DNA of 64,000 nt, taken from Knufia peltigerae. Lineage: Eukaryota > Ascomycota > Eurotiomycetes > Chaetothyriales > Trichomeriaceae. Positions 10,562 to 22,276 of the stretch are shown piece after piece. Position 1 is the stretch's first letter. Each line of letters starts with the position of its first letter. The stretch is taken from contig JAPDRN010000037.1 in NCBI GenBank assembly GCA_030247855.1, forward strand, positions 124,001 to 188,000, given 5' to 3'. The position numbers and the translations under genes were made by a program. The notes beneath the pieces are model-generated. The model had not been told where the DNA came from. It saw nothing but the letters and a program-made list of their open reading frames with translations, and ran no database searches.

Positions 10562-12968
10562 ATGAGCGAAGACGTCTTGTCGACAGCCCAGAGTGCGGCC
10601 CTCTTCGACATTCTGACACACTACAACACTTATGCCGAAATCAGGGAATTCAGAAATCCGGGGAGTCTCGCTCAATATGGTCCCCCGTTCAACCATGACA
10701 CGGAGAAGCCGTCTACTTCACCCGCTTTGCAGGCCTTGGTGTCCAAATACCTGTTGAACCTACCAGGGCTAAACAATCTACCAGAGAAATGGTGGAAGGT
10801 TCAATGCCACACAATCATCGAGAACCTCGAGAAGGCGAATCTCAGTGAGAGTTACGACAAGGGCGTCATTGGCAGTCGAAAGACTGTAGCCACGGCCATC
10901 TCTGCCCTCATCGAGTATCCCGTACGAGGCACCTTTGGTGGATTACCCGAGAGAACCGACCGAGACGACAACTATGATACCAGCAAGGCCGAAGATCTTT
11001 CGCGGGCCTTCCGCGATTTCATGAACGACGCAGTCTACGGCAATGTCCTAGACGAAATGGTCTCCAAGACGGCACAGACAGATCGACTCGAGGATCATCC
11101 ACCACTAACAAAAGCCGTGCACGAGTTTGTGCTTGTCAAGTAAGTAAATCCCCCTACCTAGGTACTTTTTCTCGTTGTCAGCCGTCTTCAACAGTTGATT
11201 TCTCTCCGCGCAAAATATAAAACGGGGCCTCTTCTTTCTTTGGCTGACATTTGTTGTTGAGTCCAGTCTCGCTTCATTCATGCATTACACTCTGATCCTG
11301 TCACCCAAGGGTCAGTACCTACTCAAGTTGATCGACAACGCCAACAAACTGGTGCCCTACCTCGTCATCAAGCAGACGTTGAAGATCGGGAACGTGGCGA
11401 CCATGATCAACGCCATGGTCAGAGTCGGATTGGCCAAGATGAGTGTGGCCAGTGTCACCAACTGGATCGGTCTGACTTCCAACTCTGACGAAGGGATGAA
11501 TCTCATGCAAACGTGCGAGACCGACACCTTGTCCCCTTGTGCCTTGATTGACCCCTCCGAGACTGATTAGATTGATAGGATCATCTCTACCGTCCTTAAC
11601 TGGGACATTAGGGACCTCGAGTCCCGGGCGGCCAAACTCGAAAGGGAACGAGCGAAACTCGGGAAAGAACAGTTGCTCACCCTCAAAGCCTACACCACGA
11701 AACCCCAACACGAGCAAGATCGGATACGCAAACAGAGCCAAACCCAATCCGTCTCCATCGTCACCGCCATCCTCCGGGACAGCAAATGTTCGTCCACCGA
11801 CCTCACCGAGTACCACCACTCCCAGGCCCTGGAGTACCTGTCCATCCACCTGTCGGTGCGCGACCGGAAACAACTGATCCAGGTCCTCTGCAAGTCCAAC
11901 AACCCGGACCACCTGACCACCTCGGTCCGAGAGGTGGTCGACGCCTACGAGCCCGTCATCCGGCGGATGCACAAGGCCGTCGACCTTTCGGGTACCGTCA
12001 ACGACTTTGAGTACTTTCTGAGGGACCTGATCAAGCTCGCCCGCATCCACACCGACGGCAAGTCCGGACACCACTCCGCCGCCGGCGCCGCCGTCCCGAC
12101 CGTGGGTGACTTTGTCCGGTTGTTGCGCAAACATCAGCGGTCCACCCACGTCTTCATGCACCAGTGCTGCAAGAACGACAGGGAACTGACGAGTTGGTAC
12201 CTCGACTGGGCCAAACAGGCGGCCTCGCGGTTCCGGCGCGACGCCTCGCCGGATTTCCACCCCGCCCACCCCGGGTTCACAGCCCAAGGACCGGGTGGTC
12301 TGACCCCCGACCTCCACCGCCTGTTTGGGTCTCTCGACAAGCCGACACAGGACCGCATCGTCCCCATCCTGGACTCGCATTCCGTCCATCTCGAAAGGAT
12401 GCACGCACAATCAACCGCCCGTCTACAAAACGTGATTCGGTCCCAACCTTCCCGCTCACCGGCGATGGCAAAAATCTTTGCCGGCAACAACTACAACAAC
12501 AACGACGACGTTCAGCACGCCTCGAGCACCCCTCCTTCCCGGTCGAGTAGTCCCCCGCCCGAACGTCCGCGGAGTGTCCCTCCTCCCGAGTCACCTTCCG
12601 AGACCACCAAGAAATCCCCCTCCGCGCCGGAGGTGTCGTCGTCGTCTTCGCCCGGTCCCGGTTCGTTCCTCGCCCGCTGGCAGGCTCTCCTGGACGCCAC
12701 GCCCATCACCCCCCTCACTCAGTCCGGCCCTCCAAAAGCCGCGAGCAGTCCCGAAGTCGTCCAGGCGAGTGCGACGGACGTCGACGGGTCTCGATTGGTC
12801 AATTTCGGGACCCGAGTGGCCAGGGGGGCCAAGATCAACGTCGACAAGGACAGGTCCTCCGCGACCTCGGAAGAGGCGCTCCAACGGCAGAGACAGTACA
12901 AGGTCATAATCGACGCCATGGGTCAGGATTTTCGGACACTCTTGGCCGAAAGGTCCAGGTATTGGTGA
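10562..12968 (+). CDS. PX-associated / DUF3818 domain protein
   Basis: Exons 10562-11139, 11267-11512 and 11579-12968 encode 737 residues. The junctions give VLVNLASFMHYT and GMNLMQTIISTVLNWD; the second donor is the weak GTGCGA. The first 300 or so residues match my recollection of the fungal PX-associated (PXB/DUF3818) family: TAQSAALFDILTHYNTYAE, SESYDKGVIGSRKT, HYTLILSPKGQYLLKL and KMSVASVTNWIGLTSN. No PX domain is visible in this copy. In relatives the domain accompanies PX lipid-binding modules in endosomal proteins, so a membrane-trafficking role is likely but not shown. The C-terminal 250 residues are Pro/Ser-rich and probably disordered. The third exon is strongly GC-rich at third codon positions. 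Confidence 0.85.
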
Positions 12969-13042
12969 GGAAACAGCCTTTTGTGTTCAACACGGTCCTC
13001 ACGAGCACTACCAAGATCTCACCTGGACCTGTATCGGGTTCG

Positions 13043-13067
13043 ACACACACACACACACACACACACA
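13043..13067. repeat. (AC)n microsatellite
   Basis: About twelve perfect AC units, about 75 bp after the DUF3818 stop codon. Confidence 0.95.
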
Positions 13068-13444
13068 AGGGATGACCAACCTACCCAAAAGACAAATGTG
13101 AACCCCCGTTCGGTTAATACAATCGTAACGTCCTATCGATTCGTTCGTTACCCGACATACGTACGTACGTACATTACGGTCATTGAAAACGTCGTCGAGT
13201 TGGGTGGACGATTAAATGATTGACGTGATCGGAAATCGTATGTGCCAAATTAAACGACACACAATTTTAGAGTATCCAACCTTGACACCGAACAGACATT
13301 GCCCGGAGACGACTTACAACCACGACCACGACCACCACAGCCTATACCATAGTCAAATCAAACAGAGAGGGGAATATTGGATATCACCAAAGAGGTTCCC
13401 CATCACCAACATCATACCTATCTACCACACATGACCATATATGG

Positions 13445-13466
13445 GAGAGAGAGAGAGAGAGAGAGA
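13445..13466. repeat. (GA)n microsatellite
   Basis: Eleven perfect GA units in the noncoding gap before creD. Confidence 0.95.
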
Positions 13467-13567
13467 TGTACGACAATTAGTAGCCAGGAACAATGGATGG
13501 GATTTTGTGAGACCTTGTAAAAGTAATCTCTCATTGAAAATCATGACGATCAACAATTGGGCACAAG

Positions 13568-13596
13568 GAGAAAGAGAGAGGGAGAGAGAGAGAGAA
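13568..13596. repeat. imperfect (GA)n tract
   Basis: A GA-rich purine run interrupted by AAA and GGG, about 100 bp after the previous GA tract. Confidence 0.85.
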
Positions 13597-14122
13597 GTTT
13601 ACTGATTTCGTACATCTACCACTGGGAAAATTCGGTCATATACTGTGCACACATTCAAACCAACTCAACGTTGACCAGTCAATCATGCTGTGACACAACC
13701 CGACACTTACTCCTTAACTCCAGAGTCCCTACCGATCCGCGTAGAAATAAACATTCTGTCTCCTCACTCAAAAAGTTCAGAAGGAAATGAAAAACCTTCA
13801 TTGCCCAATTCTTGTCTGGAAAAACCAATCACATCTTCATAACTTTGCGCTTATCCCAGGTATTCAACTTCTAAGATATCCCCCATATCGGATTGAACGC
13901 CATCCAAATGCTTCGTCTGTCTCAATGGACCATGGGGTATTGCGACCCTCGAACCTGAATTGTTTATCGTCCCATCATACACACTCGATGCAATGCAATC
14001 ATTTTTCCATCGCCCTCTTTCGCAAAATGTCACGCAATCAGATATTGTATCGTGTATCGTGTCTCGTGCCAATTTCAACGCCGAAAAAATGCTCATCAAT
14101 CCCAAAAAATAACTTGGAGCTT

Positions 14123-16177
14123 TCATCGTCCTCGCATCTGAAGAAGTCTCAACCTCCTCTCTTCATCTTGGAGGGAACTCACATTCCGGTGTGGAGCGAG
14201 TGGCCGTGGTCCATTGGAAGATAAATCCGGCGGGCTTGATGCCAGACTCCCGGGGATCCTCGGAGACGCTCGAATATGTGCTGTTGGAGGCTCTGCAAGT
14301 GCCGGCGGACTAGGCTCGCGTACTGCAGCGCCATAAGTCGGAAGACACGGCGAACCCTCGTAGGGTGTTCGTGGAGCTGGGGCCTTGACGGCCGTCGCAT
14401 ACGAGGGCACCCTGGCCAGGTTTTCCATGTGGTCGTATTGGGGGAATGGTGTGCGGGAGCCGGAAGGTTGTTGTCCCTCATCTTCTTCAGATGTTCTCCG
14501 TGACATCAGATTGCTTCCTGGTTGACTTGGATCGACAGAGTAGAGTCCGTTGTGAGATGATGGCTCGTGAGGACTCACACGAGGCGGGGCGCCTGGCGTC
14601 GAGGAATGACTTAAAAAGTAATCGTCGATGGATTGAGGAGCATTTGAATCTCCTCTCGAACTTCCAGCCCCTCCTGGAGCTTCATTATCGTCGTCATTTG
14701 TGCGCCCTGCATCTGCGAAGCGCAGATCTTGAAGCCTATTCTCAAGTGCTATCGGCGAGACAAAATTGCCATTTGCGACGCCGGCCAAACTAGCAAGGTT
14801 CTCTGATGAAGCATGTCGACTATGCAAATAAGGTGTGCCCGGACTTGACAGCGCCATGCCTGGAGTACGATAGCCGTCAACATCCGAGTATAATGCGTCT
14901 AGGGTGTGTTGTCCATATACAGGAGGCGCCGAATGGGCCAGATCGTTCGCGATGGCTGCTCGCCCAGCCTGAGGTGACTGGTCGACGAGATCGTTGTTTT
15001 CGTTTATCGGTAGACTAGGTGAAATATAAAAGGAGACGGGCAGGTTTGCTCGGAGTTCAGAAATGTGGCCGTCGGGGTTGTGCAACTGCACATTAAATTT
15101 GACCTTGTGTCGAACTTTGATGCCTTTGACGTTGCAGTCTTGTAAGCACTGGTTGAGGGTTTTTGGGAGTTCTAGATAGCGAGAGAATTGATATCCTTCT
15201 GCCACTTCGTCGATGACCTGTTCGTCCTTTTCAGGATTAACCTTATAGATATCCGAGACAATTGTCCGGTCGACTTTGGTGACACCGTTGTTGAGGGATG
15301 ATACCCCCCATTCGGGATCCACCACGAATTCATGCTCCTCCCTCACTTGCGTCGAGATATTCCCTATCACTAAACCTTTGAGAAGAGAAATCAGTTTGAA
15401 GTCGACCTGGACAAAAGAGCCGAAAGCCACCGCCTTGTTGGGTATGCTGATCGAGTATTCAATTTTGTTTGGCCAGATATTCTCCACGCTCTACAAGGAC
15501 ACACAAATCGGTAAGTCAGGGTCCGAGAAACGGGGCCGGATGTGAGGACGGAACATACCATAGCATGAGCCAGCTCCAGGGCATTGGCATCGAGAGTCCT
15601 GACAATTCTGAGAGGTTTCCGGACGACAATATCCCTGCCTCTCTTTCTTTTGATCTCGGCCTTGAGCCGGTATATGATCCAAGCATCTTTCATTCCTTCG
15701 ACACTCTCGGGTAGGGCGCCCTCGAGAATGCAAGAGAAGGGCCACTCGTAATTGTCCGAAGGTAGGATCTCGGTTTTGCCTTTGCCTGGATCTCGGAAGG
15801 ACCAATTTTTCTCGTAGAAAGTTTTCTCGCGGTAGGCAGTACGTCGACCGGACATGGAGGAGGTACTACTAGTTTGCCATCTAATCAGCAAATCATTAGT
15901 TGGCAAGTGCCTAGGAGGGTGGTCGATTGGGCCGAGCACGATCCGGGGAGGTGACTTACGACATGTGCAGGATGCCACTCAGAGTCAGGTCAACATGCGA
16001 AATGTTCATGGGCTCGGTAAGACACAGAACAACCGTGCCAGACAACTGGGCGCTGGCGGCCTCATCCTCGCTCCCTCGGAAAACAATGTAGTCATTGTCG
16101 AGGCGGATATCGAAGTATTTCACACTGCTGCTCGTTCCGGAATGGGACGCATGTGAACTGAGAAACTTAAGAGCCAT
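14123..16177 (-). CDS. creD: alpha-arrestin CreD, HECT ubiquitin-ligase adaptor
   Basis: Exons 16177-15960, 15880-15559 and 15490-14123 encode 635 residues. Donors are GTAAGT and GTATGT; acceptors are GATTAG and TTGTAG. The N-terminus MALKFLSSHA leads into the arrestin-N domain (KYFDIRLDNDYIVFRG), then VFYEK-like TFYEKNWSFRDPGKGKTEIL. The arrestin-C domain begins SVENIWPNKIEYSI and runs to NPDGHISELRANLPV. Ubiquitin-ligase contact motifs are visible: PPVY near residue 369 and LPTYG in the tail. Known role (A. nidulans): CreD binds the HECT ligase HulA and opposes CreB-CreC deubiquitination in carbon catabolite repression; yeast Rod1/Art4 relatives drive transporter endocytosis. An upstream in-frame ATG at 16261 exists, but homologues start MAL. 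creC lies 3.2 kb away. Confidence 0.93.
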
Positions 16178-16754
16178 GGCTGGCGACCGGGACACTGGGT
16201 TATTGACCAGGTGTCGATCGGCGTGCTTATTGGAGGAAGATCGGGTGGTATGATTGCTCAATGGGTAAGACAGGACAGGCTCATGGTGGGCGGGAGAGCA
16301 TTCAGGTGAATGCCTGCGGTGACGAGCGCGGAAGGGCCTGGTTTGGTGATTGTTCTAAGTAAACAAAATATAATGTCAGAAGAGAATGTCGACGGAGGTC
16401 AAATGAAGGTGAAAGCATATGACAGAATAACAAGATGCAATGAGGAATTTTCCACTGCCATGTGGGTTGATGGATGCAGTAGTACTCCGTAAGTCGTCGT
16501 GATTGCGACCATGAGAAAAAGATACGGATAAGAGCAATGAGCAATGAGCACAGAGATACGCAGGAGGCAAGTGGCAGTTGGCAGAGACAAGGATAAGCCT
16601 GAGCTTAGAGCCTAGTGGGTGCCTAAGATTTTTTGGGGCGGGTAAGAAAAGTTGCGAATGAGATCAGACGGGGCCACACCGGAAGCCACCAGGAGCCACC
16701 AGGACCCTAATCAGTAGGGACCATAGGGGGCTGCAGCCTCTGTATGGATCCTCC
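16178..16754 (-). promoter_or_regulatory. creD upstream region
   Basis: 577 bp upstream of creD with no convincing gene. It contains one copy of the dispersed 9-mer TACTCCGTA (16483-16491). A tandem GGAGCCACCA pair lies at about 16685-16701. Confidence 0.4.
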
Positions 16755-17516
16755 CTAAACACTGGCACGTACCGTTATCAGTCCAGGATCCACCAACGTC
16801 GCCTGTCGCCCATGTGAGCCTGATGAGATGGGATTGTTCGATACGGGCAAAGACGAGGAACTGGTAGATGCCGAGACGGAGCTTTGTATCCGTAGTCGAG
16901 CAGAATCGTGTACGGGCAATGAGGTGCTGCTGATGGTTGTTGCTCTTGTCCTCGTACTATTGCCGTCAGCATATCTTTGGGGGAATGGACTGTGCTCTAC
17001 CGACAACAATAGTGCTGGTGTTTGAGACTCTTGTTGGGCTTCCTCTCGCTGTGTTTCTACTTCTGTTTCTGTTTCTGTTTCTGCTTCTGGCGTCGGGGTG
17101 TCACGGGCGTTCGGTGATGGATCTGGATATGAATATGCCGGAGGGCTTGCCGACTCTTCAGTATTGGGACGAGTGACAATGCCTGCTCTACCACGAGTAC
17201 TCGCAGCACTAAGGATCCTTCTCCTCCTGCTGCGCTGTTCCTGCGCCTGATCAAGCACCTGATGTTGTTGTTGATGTTTCTGATGCTGCTGCGATTCTTC
17301 TTGTTCTTGCCCTTGACCTTCCTCCACCTGCACCAATTCCCTTGTTCTACTGCTCGATTTGACCCGGTTTTTGATTTTGGCCGTGGCTTTCAATGGTGTC
17401 AGTGGTCCGAGTCCCGGCCCTGGCAGGTCTCGTAAAATCGATCTTCGTGACCCAAGCGTCATATTATTGACACCACAAGATTGCCTTTTGCGTCCTGCGT
17501 ACTCGTATCTTTCCAC
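16755..17516 (-). CDS. hypothetical low-complexity protein
   Basis: An open frame of 253 residues that I do not recognise. The N-terminus is basic and folded-looking (MERYEYAGRKRQSCG, NNMTLGSRRSILRDLPGPG). The rest is Gln/His-rich (QQHQKHQQQHQ), then Thr/Glu-rich (EAETETETEVETQ) and Ser-rich. A PPAYSYP motif could bind WW domains, which is notable next to an arrestin that uses such motifs. Repeats can keep a frame open by chance, so the gene is not certain. A GTACGT donor-like site near the end (about 16768-16773) means the true C-terminus could differ. No membrane segment or signal peptide is seen. Confidence 0.4.
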   Translation of the reverse strand: MERYEYAGRKRQSCGVNNMTLGSRRSILRDLPGPGLGPLTPLKATAKIKNRVKSSSRTRELVQVEEGQGQEQEESQQHQKHQQQHQVLDQAQEQRSRRRRILSAASTRGRAGIVTRPNTEESASPPAYSYPDPSPNARDTPTPEAETETETEVETQREEAQQESQTPALLLSVEHSPFPQRYADGNSTRTRATTISSTSLPVHDSARLRIQSSVSASTSSSSLPVSNNPISSGSHGRQATLVDPGLITVRASV

Positions 17517-19383
17517 GTTTTCTCTTCTCTTTGCGCTCGCGTGGCCGTCTTAAGCGATGGACACAGGCTCCGAGGCAATCAGATGGTCGATTCGTTAGGG
17601 TAGTCAGACTGGGAAATATGCCGGAGGAAGCTGCAATGTTGCTGTCTTCATGAGAGCAACCCATACGTTCCAGGTGCCCGGATTGATGTTCAGCGTTATT
17701 CGGAGACTCTCGACCTCATATCCATAATCCTGCCGTGGGTAAACTCGTCCTCGTGCTCGTAGGAATGGTGTTGGCCGTGCTCGCCGTTGTTTGAAAAGAG
17801 AGTAAGCAACAGTTCTAGAATCGGAATTCCTTCCTACGGATATTCAGGTCGAAGTTCGAAAGTTGTGTCCTCGTGGAGTAATTATGTACTACATACTACT
17901 TACTCCCCCAACCTTCTCCGTAATACTTGCCTAATGCCCTAAACACTGTTTCCGCTACGGAAGCCGGGATATGTTTGAAAACATTCCATTATCCCATCAT
18001 GCCCCTCGTTCTTTTGGGGTCTGAGAGGCCTGACTCTAGGTCATGAACCTGGTTTTCCGTCCCAAGCTGATGTCCCGCCTCGTCCACGTTTTACTTACAA
18101 AGCCACTTTCTCATCCTGACATGGACGCACAGTCAGAGATCTCACTTGATTTGGGATGCATCTTGTCTCTTGTCTCCCCCGTCAGCCCTCGTACTCGTAC
18201 TCCGTACAAGTACTCCATACTCGTATCGACAACTCTATAACCCTGACTTCTTACATACCCCCAGCCGCATCTCCTTTCCTTTTTGCTTCCAAATCATCTC
18301 TCCATTGGTTCCATCTCAAATTCAACCCTCCAAATGCACAAGTCCCCTGCAGAGTCAAGCGAGCGACAGCACAAGGGATGGCGCACATGTGGCGCCCCCT
18401 TCATCCTACTCTAAACAGCTCGAGCCCTCAGCTCTCGCGATGATGCAACCCTGACCTCTGTGCACTCTATTACCCGGACTGATGGCAACCGTTTGCCCGA
18501 GCCGACAGATCCGTTGGGGGCCCTTTTTACTACCATCCAAGCACCCCCATCGGGCCATCCGAGGTTCAATACTGGACTGTGCACACAACCCTCGCCAGTC
18601 GATGCAAACAAGGCTTAATTACCTAAGGTAGGTCCTCCGTAAGTACTTTACCTATTGTAGGTACCTATTTTCTATGCTGGTACAAGTCAGTACTCGACAA
18701 CCGGACATGATCCATCATCATCACCACCGTGGTAATTCCAATCAACATGACATCACAAAGACCATGCCCTCCCATAGAACAGAAAATTTCTGATCCTGAT
18801 ACGGAGGGTCATGCTAGCATTGCAACTTATCAGGAACCTCCTTCATTTACATGGCACCATTTGGTCGAACCGCCGCAGTGCTCTTATAATCCGGCGGCTC
18901 TCGACTCCGTACTCGACCACGATGGAAACATTGAGGGTTCAAAGAGTCGCTCCACTTTCGTCACAGATTGCGCTGCAGCGTCTCCTGTTATCTATGTAAA
19001 TAGTTGATCTACCACTGACCCGCTCTATCTCGCCGCATTTCTCAGCCGTACCACAGTGTCCAGGAACATCCCTGCGATTCGCTGCAAGTAAATCTTCGTC
19101 GGATTCTCGACACGGATGGAGTGGGTACTTTCCACTACACTCATCTATGTTATGTACCGACAGAAAATTTCCAGTTGCGATGCCGCCTCCAGTCTCTCGT
19201 CTAAAACCGCGTGGCGATAAGGATAGAGCCTGGAATTGACCACCTGTCCGAGGCCCGCTTAGAATCTGAGGCCGATCTCGCTACTCGGCAAAGCTGCGGC
19301 CCATGAATGGGTCAAGAAGACAATTTCGCCTGAGATAAGCATCGGACTCTACTACACCGAAGTCAAAGCGTTTTTTTGGCTGT
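17517..19383. other. 1.87 kb stretch without a supported gene
   Basis: Lies between the low-complexity gene and the creC 3' end. It holds an exact TACTCCGTA motif (18198-18206) in a stretch of GTACTC-like repeats and a TAGGTACCTA-type palindrome near 18658-18667. A 92-codon frame at 18729-19007 has ordinary composition but no recognisable motif. I call no gene here. Confidence 0.5.
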
Positions 19384-21687
19384 TCATGTTTTGGGCTTCT
19401 CCGATAGGTTGATTTGGCTGCTGTTGGCATTCTCACGAGGTCGATCCCAGGTTCGAACGTGTCCTAGCGATGAAGTCAGCCTCGATTTTCACATGCCATG
19501 CTGCATGACTCGACAAGTAGAAGATTTGATCACATGTGGATGGGTACGTACCTTCCGAACAGGATGTGATGATGCAGTCCTGTTCAAATGCTAGCCCACT
19601 GAGAGGATGCTCGTCTATCTTCTTTGACTGTTTTCAATCGTTAGCATACGCTAGGTGCCACTTTTTCTATCCCAACGTACCATGACAGGAGGCAAGACGG
19701 CAGTTCGCGCTCTTGCGTCAACTGCATGATTGAGGAATTCTGATTCATCAACGATGTCTTCTTTAAAACTTCCGGTACGGTTGGAATCTGATCGAATTCG
19801 ATTGACCACGCTCGTGCTCTCTGTTCGTTGCCGAAGCAATGAGACTGACTGTACGGAGATGCTGCCTCTCGGTCGAGCCGTCACCTGTATTGCAGCGTCA
19901 GTCTGTCCTGGATTAGAAGTCAAATCAGTTGTTGTTCGGCTTACCCCCTTAGGGCGATGGAGCATTCCAACGCTAAAGTCCCAGAGCAAGAGCTTGCAGT
20001 CGTCTCCCACACTCCCGAAACGATAAGTTCGTTCATCGCATCGCCAGGGGTCAAAGGCGACTGCGGTGACCCAGGAATCATGACCATGGCATCGCGCAAT
20101 GATCTGTCGTTCATCCAGGGACCAAATAGTCACCAGATCATCTTGACCACCAGTGAGCACATATTTCCCGTCTGGTGACCAGCATACACATGTGAAGGCG
20201 CCATAATAGGATGAGTATATGTCGGTGAGTCTTTGGAAAATCAGTACGGTAAAGGGTTTTGACGAACTTCATGCACATACCTTTCCTGAAGATAGTCGAT
20301 TATCCGGAGGAACCCGTCGTCTCCTACCACGGCCAGATGCTTGCTGTCGGGCGAGAATGCAAAATCCATGATGGCCTGGTTCGAAATCTTCCAGCATGCC
20401 ACAGGATTGGTCCTCTGATTCTGGGAATTGACACTCTTCGTGATGACCAGGGTCGATTGATCCTCGTCCGGAATACTGATGCCTTCATCTACCAGTTCTT
20501 CCGAGACATAAGGAGCGTCTTCCTTCTCCTTGTCATAAACTACTAGCATCCCGTCCACATGGGCAGCAAGGAAGTGATTCTCCGACCCCGGTATCCATTT
20601 GATCTTGGCCACAGCAGAATTATTGATGACGCCGTTCTTGTTGATTCGGGCATATTTCTGGGACATGGGTTCGTACCAGATGATATCACTCGCCGAGGAT
20701 CCCATGATAACATCCAGATGAGTCGAGTGTTTGGTCAACGCATTCACGTCGTGACATAACATGTGAGCTTTGGTGAAGAGAATCTTAGTCATGGGATCTT
20801 GCTTCGAACTTGAGGAGAGGTCCAGCCATTGGAAGGCTCGATTGATATTTGCAAAACAAAATGTTCCGCCCTGGTCTCGCTCTACCAGCTTCTTCGCCAG
20901 AGATTCGTGTGGGATGACACGGGAGACGAAAGAAGAATTGCTCTTGATGATATTGTTTTTGGGTTTCCGTCGCTTCAGATTGTCACCCCTGCTGATAACC
21001 GGAGACAGTGCGGCATTGCCCTCGCCAAAGACCTTGACGCTTGATTTGTTACTGCCGTTCGCTGACGCTGCCGGGTTACTTATATCGCTGGTCGTGTCAA
21101 GAGAGGATCTTGGCTCCTTCTCGAAATCCTTGAACTCCCTGGCTTCTTTGGCTTCTTTAGCTTCTTTGGCCTCTTTGGCCTCTTTCGCTTCTCTAGACTC
21201 TTTGGACTCCTTGGACTCTTTCGAAGTATTCAATCCCAGAGACCTCCATCTCAACAGACTGCTAGTGGCAGTCGTCGTTCGGTATAAATCGGTGTTGATC
21301 TGTTTGGGATTCAGCGAAACGAGAGACAGCTTCACGCCGCTCGTTGGTGGGTTTAGGCCGGTACTGAGGGGATTTGGGTTGATGATGGGAACTTCTGAAG
21401 GATGCGGAGGCGGTGTCGCCAGTTGTAGGTCGTCACGTAGAATGTATCGACCTGATAGCAGAGTTAGTACGTAAGGCGGGACAGAGGCGCAGCGGGGAAT
21501 AGCGACCTTCGCCAGCTTGAAATGTATACTCTGGTCCTTCGCGGTGATGAATAGTATTTGCAGTCTCGAGAGTGGTGGCTATCAAGTTACTATTCGTAGG
21601 ATATCTAGGTGGAGGAGGGATAGCACTGTGGTCGCAAGATCAGTGGGATGTAAGTTGAGGAACGGATAAGTGCCCGACGTACAACAT
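19384..21687 (-). CDS. creC: WD40 protein CreC, partner of the CreB deubiquitinase
   Basis: Six exons: 21687-21683, 21625-21507, 21451-20281, 20230-19681, 19627-19552 and 19463-19384, 666 residues. The first exon is only ATGTT, restoring MFAIPPPP. Conserved N-terminal text includes LATPPPHPSE; WD40 text includes MDFAFSPDSKHLAVVGDDGFLR, TCVCWSPDGKYVLTGGQDD and a terminal HVRTWDRPREN. The PPVMSKKIDEHPLSG junction confirms the fifth exon. Residues 118-153 are a charged KEA/KES repeat. The second intron has an unusual GTCGCT donor. Known role (A. nidulans): stabilises the ubiquitin protease CreB in carbon catabolite repression. Length exceeds the A. nidulans protein, partly because of the repeat. 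Confidence 0.93.
21117..21224 (-). repeat. in-frame KEA/KES minisatellite in creC
   Basis: A 9-bp unit, read on the minus strand as Lys-Glu-Ala or Lys-Glu-Ser with some Arg, is repeated about ten times inside creC. It encodes a highly charged, probably helical segment before the WD40 domain. Confidence 0.85.
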
Positions 21688-22276
21688 ATCGCCTATCGAA
21701 GAGGGTGCGCCAATCCACCGACGACAAGGTCAGTCGCAGACGACAGAACACCAGTGTGATATAGGCTAAGGCCAGGGAGTACGATGCGCAGCTGGAGATA
21801 CTAGCAAGTTGCGAGTGTGAATACAGGTACATTGGAGTTTTGGGTCGACAATGCTTGGAAATCAGTGTGAGTGGTGCGGGAGGAGAAGGGCGCACCGATA
21901 TCCGGGGGGCTTAAGAGGTCGCCTCTGTCACCTGTGCGGTGTTGTGCGGGGGTGTGAAATAGCACCACTTTATACGCCTTGGTGGTGCTACTCCAACGTC
22001 CTTAAGCGAAGCCAGCGTCTCAACCGCAATTCAGCCGAGAAAACGGTGCTCAAAACAGCCACTGCCATCCTGACCGTCGCATATCGTTGTTCGGATTGTA
22101 GTTCTTATGGCCGTTTGATGAGGTTCCGTTTGGAGATTTTGGATGCAGACAGCTAGCGAGATCTGGAGGGGCGGTCGCTGATAACCCGGCCGTGCTAAAA
22201 AGTGTCGGTATGGGCTAGCATCGCACCTGTGACCTCTGCGATATAATCCGTACGTTCGTGAGGGCCCCGAGCTACC
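21688..22276. other. creC upstream region
   Basis: 589 bp holding the creC promoter and the 3' side of the Roadblock-like gene. No coding sequence was recognised. Confidence 0.45.

Larger units (their letters stand above)
12969..14122. other. 1.15 kb intergenic stretch with microsatellites
   Basis: Convergent gap between the DUF3818 gene and creD. It holds an AC microsatellite and two GA-rich tracts (listed separately). Short open frames have repeat-like composition, and I see no gene. An RNA gene cannot be excluded by eye. Confidence 0.55.

Noticed and set aside
11319..12410. 363-codon frame on the minus strand
   Set aside because: It is antisense to the DUF3818 gene and stays open because of that gene's GC-rich third codon positions; the plus-strand protein is the conserved one.
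18729..19007. 92-codon frame MVIPINMTSQRP
   Set aside because: Short, no conserved motif, in a repeat-bearing intergenic region; not enough to call a gene.
19552..19627. Apparent frame break near the last introns of creC
   Set aside because: On recounting the bases, the CAG acceptor joined to TCAAAGAAG keeps frame and restores PPVMSKKIDEHPL; there is no frameshift.
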